This document shows, one piece after another, positions 8,082 through 17,100 of a DNA stretch of 48,699 nt. Both the position numbers and the translations under genes were made by a program. Every line of letters begins with the position of its first letter. Within the stretch, counting starts at the first letter, position 1. The DNA is taken from the NCBI RefSeq assembly GCF_016862555.1, contig NZ_BONE01000057.1, positions 1-48,699 on the forward strand, written 5' to 3'. The stretch comes from Asanoa siamensis. Its GTDB lineage: Bacteria; Actinomycetota; Actinomycetes; Mycobacteriales; Micromonosporaceae. The notes under the pieces were generated by a model. The model searched no databases. It was not told where the DNA came from and worked only from the letters and a program-made list of their open reading frames with translations.

Positions 8082-8900
8082 ATGGATGTGGACAGCGATC
8101 GATCGCGGAAACCCGCCACCGCCGCCCGGATCTACGACTTCTTCCTGGGCGGCGTCCACAACTTCCCCGCCGACCGGGAGGCGGCCGCGCAGGTCGCCGC
8201 GATGATGCCGACGGCACCCGCGATGGCCAAGGCCAACAGGGCGTTCCTGCGCCGCGGCGTGCGCTACCTGGCGGCGTCCGGCGTGCGGCAGTTCCTCGAC
8301 CTCGGATCGGGGATGCCGACACAGGGCGGCGTCCACCAGGTCGCGCAGGAGGTCCGGCCCGACGCGCGGGTGGTCTATGTGGACATCGACCCCATCGCGG
8401 TGTCCGAGAGCCTGGAGATCATCGACGGCAACGACCGCGCGACGGCCATCAACGGCGACATGCGGCAGCCGCGGGCGGTGCTCGACCACCCGCAGGTCCG
8501 CAAGATGCTCGACTTCGACGAGCCGGTGGCGCTGCTGCTCTGCGCGGTGCTGCACTTCGTCCCCGACGACGACCAGGCCTACGGGCTGGTCGAGGAGTTC
8601 CGCGCGGCCCTGGCCCCCGGCAGCCACCTGCTGCTGAGCCACGGGGCCAACGAGGGCGCCGAGGTCACGGTCAGCAGCACCCAGCACGACGAGGTGCAGA
8701 GCGTCTACGACCGGCGCACGGCGACCCCGGCGGGCGGCCGCACGCGCGACGGCGTGGCCCGCTTCTTCGGCGACGCCACGCTCGTCGACCCGGGCATCGT
8801 CTGGGTGCCGCAGTGGCGCCCCGAGCCCGACGACCCGACCGACTTCGCGGACGACCCCCGCCTCTCCTGCATCTGGGCGGGCATCGGCCGACTGCCCTAG
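8082..8900 (+). CDS. SAM-dependent methyltransferase (PF04672/DUF574 type)
   Basis: A 272-residue protein. [21 protein letters not shown] is the hallmark N-terminus of the S-adenosyl methyltransferase family widespread in actinomycetes. [12 protein letters not shown] is the SAM-binding glycine motif, [11 protein letters not shown] the acidic second strand, and [13 protein letters not shown] the fourth. The usual length is 260-280 residues. The substrate is unknown for most members. The ATG at 8082 begins directly before the conserved region. A hairpin follows 27 bp past the stop. Confidence 0.92.
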   Translation: MDVDSDRSRKPATAARIYDFFLGGVHNFPADREAAAQVAAMMPTAPAMAKANRAFLRRGVRYLAASGVRQFLDLGSGMPTQGGVHQVAQEVRPDARVVYVDIDPIAVSESLEIIDGNDRATAINGDMRQPRAVLDHPQVRKMLDFDEPVALLLCAVLHFVPDDDQAYGLVEEFRAALAPGSHLLLSHGANEGAEVTVSSTQHDEVQSVYDRRTATPAGGRTRDGVARFFGDATLVDPGIVWVPQWRPEPDDPTDFADDPRLSCIWAGIGRLP

Positions 8901-8926
8901 CCGGCTCGTCACACACGGATCGCAGC

Positions 8927-8950
8927 AGCGGGCGCCGGACGGCGTCCGCT
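8927..8950 (+). terminator. Probable terminator after the methyltransferase
   Basis: AGCGGGCGCC and GGCGTCCGCT pair over 10 positions (one G-U) with a GGAC loop, 26 bp after the stop codon. No T tract. The rest of the 294-bp gap to 9195 holds no gene that I can see; it contains an AT-rich spot with two GATATA elements (8970-8985). Confidence 0.6.
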
Positions 8951-9194
8951 GTCGCGTTGGCGGGCATGGATATAACGCCGATATACCGGTGGGCGGCAGC
9001 ATGGGCGGTGCCCGCTTCGTTGGGAAACCATCGGGGGGGAAGCGGGAACGGAGCGGGGTGGTGGGGAAATGCCCGCCACCTCGCCACTCCCTATTTCGCT
9101 TCCCGTCCATCGCCGGGCAGCGGGCGTTCAGCTTGATTGGGCTCACTAAGGATCGCTTCGACGTCACGGAGCGGACGGCCGGAGGGAGCCCCCG

Positions 9195-10115
9195 GTGTCA
9201 TCTGTGTACTGGCTCGCCCAATCGGGAATCGTCGTCACCGGGCGCACGCCGCGGCCGTTGCGGCACGGGCTCGCGTCCACGGTCACGCTGGCGAGCTACC
9301 TCGGGTGGCGGTCCAAGCGCCTCGTCACCCAGGAGAACATGGCCAAGGTGCTCGGCCTGCCGGTCGGCCACCCGCGGGTGCGGCGGGCCGCGCTGCGGTC
9401 GTGGAGCAACTACGGGCGTACCGCCGCGTCGTTGATCTGCCTGCCCTACGAGGACATGCTCGACGTGGCTGCCCGCACCCAGGACGTGACCGAGGGAATG
9501 ACCTGGGTCGACGCGTTGCGCAAGGCGATGGCGCCCGGGCGTGGTGCGATCATCAGCACCGGCCACTTCGGCAGTTGGGACCTCGCGGGCGCGATCGCCG
9601 CCCGGCACGTGCCGCTGTCGGCGATCGTCGACACGTTCAAGGATCCGAAGCTCAACAGTTTGCTGCAGGGGCACCGCCGGGAGAAGGGCGTCGACATCAT
9701 CCCGGTGGCGGGCGCGCCGCGGCGGGTCCTGGGTGAGCTGAACGCCGGCCGCGCGGTGGCGATCGTCGTCGACCGGCCGGTGACCGGGCAGCACGGGGTC
9801 GAGGTGACGTTCTTCGGCCACCGCACCTACGTGCCGGCGGGCGCGGCCACGCTGGCGGTGAAGTCAGGTGCGGCGATCATGCCCGGATACTTCTGGCACG
9901 CGCCGAACAACGGCTACTACCTGCGCGCGTTCCCGCCCGTGTTTCCGCGGGCGGTGGCCGACAGCACGGAACGGGCGGCCGAGGTCCGGCGGCTGACGCA
10001 GTACATGTTCTCCTGCCAGGAGGAAGTCGTCCGCCAGTGCCCGACGCAGTGGTTCATGTTCCGCCGCTTCTGGCCCGTGGACGCAGCGGCGGCGGAGCTT
10101 CCGGTCGCGGCCTGA
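9195..10115 (+). CDS. LpxL/HtrB-like lysophospholipid acyltransferase
   Basis: A 306-residue protein of the LPLAT superfamily. The catalytic HX4D motif is HFGSWD (in ISTGHFGSWDLAG, about residues 121-126). Later conserved parts include VVDRPVTGQ, PAGAATLAVKSGAAIMPGYF and the terminal QWFMFRRFWP typical of LpxL/PatA-type enzymes. Mycobacterial relatives acylate phosphatidylinositol mannosides, but this gene is not in a pgsA-pimA context, so the acceptor is open. The GTG start has GGAGGGAG 6 bp upstream. It converges with the PHP gene, 5 bp apart. Confidence 0.88.
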   Translation: MSSVYWLAQSGIVVTGRTPRPLRHGLASTVTLASYLGWRSKRLVTQENMAKVLGLPVGHPRVRRAALRSWSNYGRTAASLICLPYEDMLDVAARTQDVTEGMTWVDALRKAMAPGRGAIISTGHFGSWDLAGAIAARHVPLSAIVDTFKDPKLNSLLQGHRREKGVDIIPVAGAPRRVLGELNAGRAVAIVVDRPVTGQHGVEVTFFGHRTYVPAGAATLAVKSGAAIMPGYFWHAPNNGYYLRAFPPVFPRAVADSTERAAEVRRLTQYMFSCQEEVVRQCPTQWFMFRRFWPVDAAAAELPVAA

Positions 10116-10120
10116 CGCCT

Positions 10121-10849
10121 TCAGGTTTTGGCCTGGCGGCGGAGGCGCCGGACCGTCCGCCGCGGTGGGTCGACGAACCACGCCCACGCGCACTGCGCGA
10201 CGTAACTCGCCGGGCTGAGCCGCGCCGGCCGCCGCTCCTGCCCGCCGGCGCGCACGTCCCGGCCCAGGATCGCGGCCCGCAGGTCGTCCGCCCCCGCGCC
10301 CGGGAACCGCGTGTAGCCCGCGCCGACGTGCTGCCAGAAGTGCGCGTCGCTGGACCCGATCTCGGCGAGCCCCCAGTCCTGGTTGGCCGCACGTACCTCG
10401 TCCCGGCGCGCGGCGTTCGCGGGGCTCGGGTTGTAGATCTCGATGCCGTCGATCCCGTAGCCCGCCGCCAGCAGCGACTCGATCCGCCGCCGGCTCAGGC
10501 TCGGCACCAGCCGGCCCATCGGGTGCGGCACGACGACCAGGCCGCCCTGCTCCTTGATCGCGTCGATGCTCTCCTCGACAGGGCGCATCGGCCGCGGCGC
10601 GTGCCTGACGAACAGCCCGATGAGGTGACCCTGCCGGGTCGAGACCTCGACACCCGTGACCAGGTGTACGGGTCGCGGCTGCGCGGCCAGCAGTTCCTCG
10701 ACGCGGCGCGCACCCTCCACATGGTCGTGGTCGGTCACCGCGAGCACGGACAGCCCCCGCCGGACCGCCTCGTCGACCAGGCGGCGCGGGCTGATCCACC
10801 CGTCGCCGAGGTTCGTGTGCGTGTGCAGGTCGGCGCGACCCTCAGGCAT
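10121..10849 (-). CDS. PHP-domain phosphoesterase
   Basis: A 242-residue protein with the four PHP metal-binding motifs: DLHTHTNLGDG (residues 7-17), VTDHDHVEGA, VVVPHPMGR and IGSSDAHFW. This architecture matches stand-alone PHP phosphoesterases of the YciV/TrpH group. Related enzymes hydrolyse 3',5'-nucleoside bisphosphates or act on short RNA ends; the substrate here is not known. Its ATG overlaps the desaturase stop by 8 nt (ATGCCTGA), so translation is probably coupled to the upstream gene. Longer upstream reading in this frame runs antisense-like through the desaturase and is rejected. Confidence 0.92.
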   Translation of the reverse strand: MPEGRADLHTHTNLGDGWISPRRLVDEAVRRGLSVLAVTDHDHVEGARRVEELLAAQPRPVHLVTGVEVSTRQGHLIGLFVRHAPRPMRPVEESIDAIKEQGGLVVVPHPMGRLVPSLSRRRIESLLAAGYGIDGIEIYNPSPANAARRDEVRAANQDWGLAEIGSSDAHFWQHVGAGYTRFPGAGADDLRAAILGRDVRAGGQERRPARLSPASYVAQCAWAWFVDPPRRTVRRLRRQAKT

Positions 10850-11765
10850 GGCTGATCCGGCTGAGTCGTTCGGCGGTCGGCCACCGCACGTCGTACGCCC
10901 AACCGAGTTTCTCGAAGATCCAGATGAGCCGGGCGGAGACGTCGACCTGCCCGGGCCTGACCCCGTGCCGCGCGCAGGTCGGGTCGGCGTGGTGCAGGTT
11001 GTGCCACGACTCGCCCATGCTGAGCAGCGCGAGGGCCCAGACGTTGGCGGAACGGTCGCGGGCGGCGAACGGCCGCTCGCCGACCAGGTGGCAGACCGAG
11101 TTGACCGACCAGGTGACGTGGTGCAGCAGCGTGACGCGGACGAGGCCGGCCCAGAATAACGCGGTGACGGCACCCCACCACGACCACGTGATCAGCCCGC
11201 CCGTCGCGGCCGGTGCGACCAGGGTGACGAGGGTCCAGAGCCCGAACTGCCGGTGTACGCGCCGGATCGCGGGGTCGGCGAGCAGGTCCGGCGCGAAGCG
11301 GTGCTGGTTGGTCAGGTCGCGGTCGAGGATCCAGCCGAGGTGGGCGTGCCAGAACCCGCGGGCGATCGCGCCGGGCGAGGTCCCGAACAGCCACGGCGAG
11401 TGCGGGTCGCCCTCCTTGTCGGAGAACGCGTGATGGCGCCGGTGGTCGGCGACCCAGTGCAGGATCGGCCCCTGCACGGCCAGGCTTCCGGCGATGGCGA
11501 GCCCGATCCGCAGGCCGCGCCGCGCCTTGAACGAGCCGTGGGTGAAGTAGCGGTGGAAGCCGACGGTCGCGCCGAGGCAGGTCACCGTGTACCAGCCGAC
11601 GGCGAGGCCGACGTCGACACAGCTCAGACCCCAGCCCCAGGCCAGGGGTACGGCGACGACGAGCGCGAGGAACGGGACGACGACGAAGCCGTACACACCG
11701 ATCTGGGCGGCCAGTGGCCGCCGTCCGCCCAGCAGGGCGGTGTGGGGCGCGCTGGTGGTCGTCAT
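10842..11765 (-). CDS. Acyl-CoA (delta-9 type) fatty acid desaturase
   Basis: A 307-residue membrane enzyme. The three histidine boxes of the non-haem di-iron desaturases are present: HRYFTH, HRRHH (in DHRRHHAFSDKEGDPHSPW) and HNLHH (in ESWHNLHHADP). Hydrophobic stretches before and between them (GVYGFVVVPFLALVVAVPLAW, LWTLVTLVAPAATGGLITW) are membrane segments. It introduces a cis double bond into acyl chains and so sets membrane fluidity. The ATG at 11765 with GAGAGGTG upstream is preferred over longer starts, whose extra N-terminus is not family-like. It heads a probable two-gene operon with the PHP gene. Confidence 0.95.
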   Translation of the reverse strand: MTTTSAPHTALLGGRRPLAAQIGVYGFVVVPFLALVVAVPLAWGWGLSCVDVGLAVGWYTVTCLGATVGFHRYFTHGSFKARRGLRIGLAIAGSLAVQGPILHWVADHRRHHAFSDKEGDPHSPWLFGTSPGAIARGFWHAHLGWILDRDLTNQHRFAPDLLADPAIRRVHRQFGLWTLVTLVAPAATGGLITWSWWGAVTALFWAGLVRVTLLHHVTWSVNSVCHLVGERPFAARDRSANVWALALLSMGESWHNLHHADPTCARHGVRPGQVDVSARLIWIFEKLGWAYDVRWPTAERLSRISHA

Positions 11766-11911
11766 CGTCACCTCTCGGGTCGGCGGCTCACACGCGCACG
11801 CTAGGGGCACCGCACGGCGGGGGATGAAACGGCGCTCCACCGCGCGGTGAACCGTGTGTGCGCAACCCGCTGTTCGCCTCCCGGTCGGCTCGCTGCGCCA
11901 TCATCCGACGC

Positions 11912-12373
11912 GTGACCCCGACCCGCTCGACGCCGGAACGGGTCGGCGGCGTCCTCGCCGGCTGGACGTCGCGGCTGCCGCGCGGGTTACGCCGCTGGCT
12001 CACGCCGTCGCTGGTCGGCTTCGCCATCCTGGGCGGCTTCACGTTCGGGGTGGACCTGGCGCTGCTGTGGACGCTGCGCCGCTGGACCCCGCTGCCGGTC
12101 CCGATCGCGGTGACGGCGTCCTATGTGGTCGCGGTGGCGCTCAACTACGTCCTCAACCGCACGATGAACTTCCGCTCGCACGCCCCGATCCTCGGCGAGG
12201 CATCCCGCTACACGGTGGTCATGGCGCTGGACTACGTGCTGACGGTCGGGGTGACGACGGCCCTGACGGGCCTGGGCCTGGACCTGACGGCCGCCCGTTT
12301 GATGGCGGCGGCGGTGGTCGCCCTCCTCAACTACGCGGCGGCCCGCTGGTGGATCTTCCGCCCGCCCGACTAG
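11912..12373 (+). CDS. GtrA-family small membrane protein
   Basis: About 153 residues with four predicted transmembrane helices: LVGFAILGGFTFGVDLALLWTL, VAVTASYVVAVALNYVLNRTMNF, YTVVMALDYVLTVGVTTALTG and ARLMAAAVVALLNYAAARWWIF. The NYVLNR..NF and the closing ARWWIF are typical GtrA signatures. Relatives help move polyprenyl-linked sugars across the membrane in cell-wall polysaccharide synthesis. The start is uncertain: GTG at 11912 (used) or in-frame GTG at 11858. Neither has a clear ribosome site. It is divergent from the desaturase. Confidence 0.85.
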   Translation: MTPTRSTPERVGGVLAGWTSRLPRGLRRWLTPSLVGFAILGGFTFGVDLALLWTLRRWTPLPVPIAVTASYVVAVALNYVLNRTMNFRSHAPILGEASRYTVVMALDYVLTVGVTTALTGLGLDLTAARLMAAAVVALLNYAAARWWIFRPPD

Positions 12374-12429
12374 ACCGCGCGCCAACCGCCAATGCGCAGG
12401 CGTAGTCACCGTTTCGGGGCATCGTCTCA

Positions 12430-13656
12430 GTGCACAGTGCACAGTTAACATGTTGGTTCGTGCAGGAAACTCCGGGCTTGAGGCAGGTCTCCGGCGCCGT
12501 GCGCGGCACGGTGGCCGTCTTGAAGATCAAAAACCGACGCGAACTCGTGCGCTACCTCCGCCACGAGTCCCTACGTCGGGCAGTGCGGGTCAGCGACGAC
12601 GTGAGCCCTGCTCGGGTGAACGAGGTTGTCTGGGATCTGGAAGAAGTCCTTGACGAGACCCCTTTGCCGCATGAGCCATCTGCGGGCATCGTCAACTGGA
12701 CCCGCCGGCAGTGGAACGAGAAAGCAGCCCGCGGCGTCCGCTACCCCGAGCACCGGGGCCGGTGGCGCCAAACGTTCGCTGAACGGCTCTACGCGTGGGC
12801 AAAGAATGCGGCCCGGTCGCAGCGCGCCGGCGACGGCCTCGACCGAGTTGGCTTTCAGGGTGGTGAGGACCGCCAGCACGTCTTCGCACTGCGCCTCGTC
12901 GCCGCGACGGAAGAGATCCTCCTCGAGGAGTTCCACGACAAGGGTCCGGACCGGATCCGATTGGCGATGGCGGACGAGATCTTCCATGGCATCAGCGACG
13001 TGCAGCGCGAACGGCGCCGACGAGAGCTGCGCGCCCTCTTACGATCGTCGTCGGCCGGTATCGCCGCCGCGGCGCTGGCCGCCTTCGGATTCAACACCGA
13101 CTGGTTGGACTCGATCACTCTCGGGGTCGTCGCGGGTGCGGCGGCGGGAGCCGCCGATATCGCGCAAGCCGGCTGGCCCGGCCTGACCGTCCCGATGCGC
13201 GCGGCACGACAGCAGGCGGCACACTGGCTACGGATGTTCGCAGGCCTGCTCGTTCCGTACCTCGCTGCGACGAACGAGTCGATTCGGGCCGAACGGGGCG
13301 GTGACGTGGCAGCCCTGGTGCGCATCCTGGCCACACTCCGCGTGAGCGGTATCGACCTCAGCGAGATGCGGGGCCGCGACAAGGTGCTCGACAGCCTGGA
13401 GAAACTGAAGGCCAACGCCGAACGAACCCAGGACGGGGAACTCCAAGCCGCCCTGATCTACATGGAGACTGCGATCGACCTCTGTCCCGAGCTGCTTCCC
13501 GACGCGGTGGCGGGACTGCTTACACTTATTCAGGCGGCGCAGGAAGACGCCGCCGCAGGCCGGGCTCCACTCATACCCGCACGTCGGGTACCTCAGATCG
13601 GAACCGCGGAAGCCCGAGCGGATCACCCGATCCCGCAGGCCCGGCCGGCTGGCTAG
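12430..13656 (+). CDS. Unrecognised protein with a central hydrophobic hairpin
   Basis: About 408 residues from the GTG at 12430; later GTG starts at 12460 and 12511 are possible. I do not recognise the family. The N-terminal half is charged and mostly helical (NRRELVRYLRHESLRRAV; RRQWNEKAARGVRYPEHRGRWRQTFAERLYAW). About residues 207-246 contain two hydrophobic segments (SSAGIAAAALAAFGF and SITLGVVAGAAAGAADIA) that could form a membrane hairpin. A helical C-terminal part contains a likely coiled coil (RDKVLDSLEKLKANAERTQ). Codon use is less GC3-extreme than in the neighbours, and it has no operon partner: the next gene converges and the two stops share CTAG. A recently acquired or effector-like role is possible but unsupported. 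Confidence 0.65.
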   Translation: MHSAQLTCWFVQETPGLRQVSGAVRGTVAVLKIKNRRELVRYLRHESLRRAVRVSDDVSPARVNEVVWDLEEVLDETPLPHEPSAGIVNWTRRQWNEKAARGVRYPEHRGRWRQTFAERLYAWAKNAARSQRAGDGLDRVGFQGGEDRQHVFALRLVAATEEILLEEFHDKGPDRIRLAMADEIFHGISDVQRERRRRELRALLRSSSAGIAAAALAAFGFNTDWLDSITLGVVAGAAAGAADIAQAGWPGLTVPMRAARQQAAHWLRMFAGLLVPYLAATNESIRAERGGDVAALVRILATLRVSGIDLSEMRGRDKVLDSLEKLKANAERTQDGELQAALIYMETAIDLCPELLPDAVAGLLTLIQAAQEDAAAGRAPLIPARRVPQIGTAEARADHPIPQARPAG

Positions 13657-14183
13657 GTTCTGGTCTTGGCGCGGTTGCCGCGGGACTGGGCGATCGCGCC
13701 CAGGACGAGGATGACCAGGATCGCGCCCAGGAGCCACCAGAGCCAGCCGAAGCGGCCCGTCAGTGTGCTGGTGGCGTCGTGTTCTCGTGGCGGTGCCGGT
13801 GGCATCTGTTGGGCCACCCGGGCCTCGACCTTGACCAGGGCCTTGCCCGGGTGGGGCGCCGGGGCCGTGACCGCGACCTCCCACGTGCCCGGCGTCAGCA
13901 CCGGGCCGCTCGAGTAGAAGCCCTTGCCTTCCGCCGACGGGTTAAGCTGCAGCGGGCCGACCGTCCGGCCGCCCTCCCCCGTCGCGTTCAGGACCAGGCG
14001 GACGCCGGTCTCCACCGGGTGCTGGTCCTTGGTGAAGATCGCGCGGACCGTCACGCCCCCCGCGCCGTCCCCGGCGACGTCGAGCGTGACGGGTCCGTCG
14101 TGTGCGTACGCCGGTAGGCCCGGGACGAGCGCCAGCAGCGTGGCGGTGAAGATCGCGGCCACCAGCCGCCGCAGGACGCTCAT
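13653..14183 (-). CDS. Secreted, C-terminally membrane-anchored Ig-like protein
   Basis: 176 residues: a signal peptide (about 1-27, cleaved after AYA), an Ig/CopC- or YtkA-like beta domain (HDGPVTLDVAGDG ... RAIFTKDQHPVETGVRLVLNATG ... PGTWEVAVTAPAPHPGKALVKVEARV), a proline-rich linker, and a C-terminal transmembrane segment (LWWLLGAILVILVLGAIAQ) with a basic tail. The beta domain would lie outside the membrane. Its AGAAGGAG ribosome site is immediately before the ATG, 16 bp after the giant ThuA protein, so the two are probably one operon. A His-Asp start (HDGPV) after cleavage is reminiscent of CopC-type metal sites, but this is only a resemblance. Confidence 0.75.
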   Translation of the reverse strand: MSVLRRLVAAIFTATLLALVPGLPAYAHDGPVTLDVAGDGAGGVTVRAIFTKDQHPVETGVRLVLNATGEGGRTVGPLQLNPSAEGKGFYSSGPVLTPGTWEVAVTAPAPHPGKALVKVEARVAQQMPPAPPREHDATSTLTGRFGWLWWLLGAILVILVLGAIAQSRGNRAKTRT

Positions 14184-14199
14184 CCCGGGTCTCCTTCTG

Positions 14200-17100
14200 C
14201 TACTTCAGGGGTCCGCCGGCGACCTGCCGCGCGGGGTCGCCGGCCACGCGGCCGGTGCCCTTCAGCGACTTGCCGTCGTTGGCCGCCTTGCCGGCCGCGC
14301 TGGCTTCGCCGCCGAGGCGGACGATCATCGCGTTGGCGTCGCGGACCAGGACGTCCCGCACCTCGGCGTTCGGCACCAGCTTGGTGTCGGACGCCAGGGT
14401 GACGAACTCGCGCAGCTGCTTGATCGCCTTGGTGTCGTTGCCGTTGGCCTCGGCCTTACGCACCGCGTCGAGCTTGTCGCTCAGCTGCTTGTGGGCCTTC
14501 TGCGACAGCCAGCTCGTGGCCTTGAAGCGGTCGAGCAGGAACTGCATGTCGCGGAACGACGTCGTGACGTAGAACCGGACCGTGCTGGTGGTGACGTTCC
14601 CGGCCTTGTCGGTGGCGGTCACGGTCAGGTCGTGCAGTCCGAGCGGGAGCTCGAACATGGACTGCAGCTTGTTGGCCGGGTACGCCGCGCCGTCGAGCGT
14701 GCCGACCACGCTCTTCAGGCCCGAGGTCGGGTCGACCGCCTGGTAGGTGACCCGGACGTCCTGGCTGTCGCCGTAGAGCTGGCCGTCCGCCAAGCCGCCG
14801 ATGATCACCGTCGGCTTCGTACCGTCGATCTTGATGATCGCCGACTTGAGCGTCTCCACGTTGCCGGCGTTGTCGGTGGCGCGGTAGAGGAGCTCGTGCT
14901 CGCCGTTTCCGGTGACGTCGACCGGTGCCGTGTACGCGGTCCAGGCGCCGCCGTCGAGCGCGTACTCGACTGTGGCCACTCCGGAGCCGGCGTCGGTCGC
15001 GGTCAGGGTGACCGGAACCGCACCGTTGTGCCAGCCGTCGTCGGTGGCGGGCGCGAACGTCGCCGCCGTCACCGGCGCCGTGGAGTCGATCTTCACCGCG
15101 ATCGACTTGCTCTCCTCCACGTTGCCGGCCTCGTCGGTCGACCGGAACCGCACCTCGTGCGACCCGTCACCCGTCACGGCCACCGGAGCGGTGTAGGCGG
15201 TCCAGGTGGTCGCGCCGTCGAGCTGGTATTCGGTGCTCGCGACACCGCTGCCACCGGCCTCGTCGGCCGCGGTCAGCGCGACCGTCGCCGGGCCGGTGTA
15301 CCAGCCACCCGACTCCGTCCCCGCCACGGCCGCCGTGGTGACCGGCGCCGTGGTGTCCTCCGGCTCCTGCCCGCCCGTGGACAGGCGGAAGTAGTCGAAG
15401 GAGATCGGCTTCGACGCGGTCTGGGCCGCGCCGAGGCTGAACAGGCCGACCTTCGGAGCCGCGGCGACCGCCGCGTTGGTCAGCGTCTCGGGGAACGTCG
15501 TCCAGGTGGTGCCGTCGGCGGAGTACGACGCCGTGTAGGTGTCGCCCACCTTCGCGAGGCGCAGGTGCCACACCGCGGCGGTCAGGTTGGTGACCTGCGG
15601 CTGCGGGTTCTGCACGACGCTGGCGATCTCACTGCGGAACTCGATCCGCCGCGTGATCGGCGAGCCCGGCGCGTTGTCGGCGATGAAGTCCAACTTGAGG
15701 TAGTTGTCGTCGTCGCCGTACACCATCAGGCCGCCCTGCTGGTACTGCTCGTTGAGCTGGCTGCCGTCGACCTTCGTCTCCAGCGTCCAGTCGCCCGCGG
15801 GCGCGTTCTGCAGGATGAAGTTGGTCGGCCCGGTGTTGTTGCCGGTGTAGATGTCGCCGTTCGGCACGTCGATGGTCAAGGACCCACCGGCGACCTGGTA
15901 CGCGGTGCTGTCCTCACGGACGATCGCGTCCCAGCGGCACTTGTCGAGCGCCGACCCGTCGAACTCGTCGGATGGGGCGACGTCCTCACCCGCCTCGTCG
16001 GGCGTGATCTGGAACCAGTCGAACTCCGCGTTGACGACCGGTGCGCCGGTGCCACCGTTGAGCGCGTACAGGCCGATCTTCGGGTTGTTGATCCCCGCCA
16101 GCGCGGCGCTCCGACCCGCCGGCGTCCACGTGACGCCGTCCGCGGAGAACTCACCGGTCAGGTTCGTGCCGTCCGAGGTCACCCGCAGGAACACGGTGTC
16201 GCCGGGCGCCGTGATCGGCGCGCTGTCGACGGCCTCGTTGCGCGGCGTGCCGGCCGTCTGGCGGATGAACTCCACCCGCTTGTAGTCGGCGAACAGCGCG
16301 TCGAGCTTGGCCCAGTTGGCGTCGTCTCCGTAGAGGATCAGGCCGGCCTGCTGGTAGTTGCCGGTCAGCGGCACGGTGACCTTGGTGGTCGCCTGCCACG
16401 GGCCCGCCGGGGTCGGCTGGAGCACGATGTTGCCGGCGTCGGTGCGCGACCCGTAGAGGTCGGCCGCCTGCGTCGGGAGCTTCAGCACGCCGTCGGCGAC
16501 GGAGTAGGTCTGGTTCTCCCGGACGATCGTGCTCCACCGGTCACGGTCGAGCGTGGTGCCGTCGAAGTTGTCGGAGTTGGCCCCGAAGCACGACGTGTTC
16601 GGCGCTTCGACCCGGATCGGAACCGTCGCGTACGCCGCCGCACCGCGGGCGTCGGTCACGGTGAGGGTCGCCGTGAACGTGCCGGGCGTGGTGTAGGTGT
16701 GCGACGCGTTGGCCGTGTTGGCCGTCGTGCCGTCACCGAAGTCCCAGGCGTACGTGAGGGCGTCGCCCTCCTCGTCGGTCGCCGTGCCGCTGAACTCGAC
16801 GACGAGCGGCGTGGTGCCGGTCGTCGGGTTGCCGGACGCGGTGACCACCGGCGGCGCGTTCTCCGTCACGCCGCGGCCGAGGAAGTCGACCCAGTTGACG
16901 TTGAGCAGTGAGCCCGCGCCGGTGCCGGACAGGTTCTTCACGATGAAGAACAGCGGCCCGCTGGTGGTCGGCGGGTTGTCCAGCGGCAGGTTGACGTCCA
17001 CGTAGGACTGCCAGCCGCCGGTGCCGGGTGCGACCGCCGTGCCGACCAGGGCACCGTCGACCGCGCCGGACCGGACCTCGATCCGACCGCCGTTGACGTC

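Noticed and set aside
7210-8322. A 1012-residue minus-strand reading that extends the S8 protease upstream through the DUF6891 gene
   Set aside because: The extension is antisense to a well-biased gene, and the GTG at 7209 has a ribosome site followed by a signal peptide.
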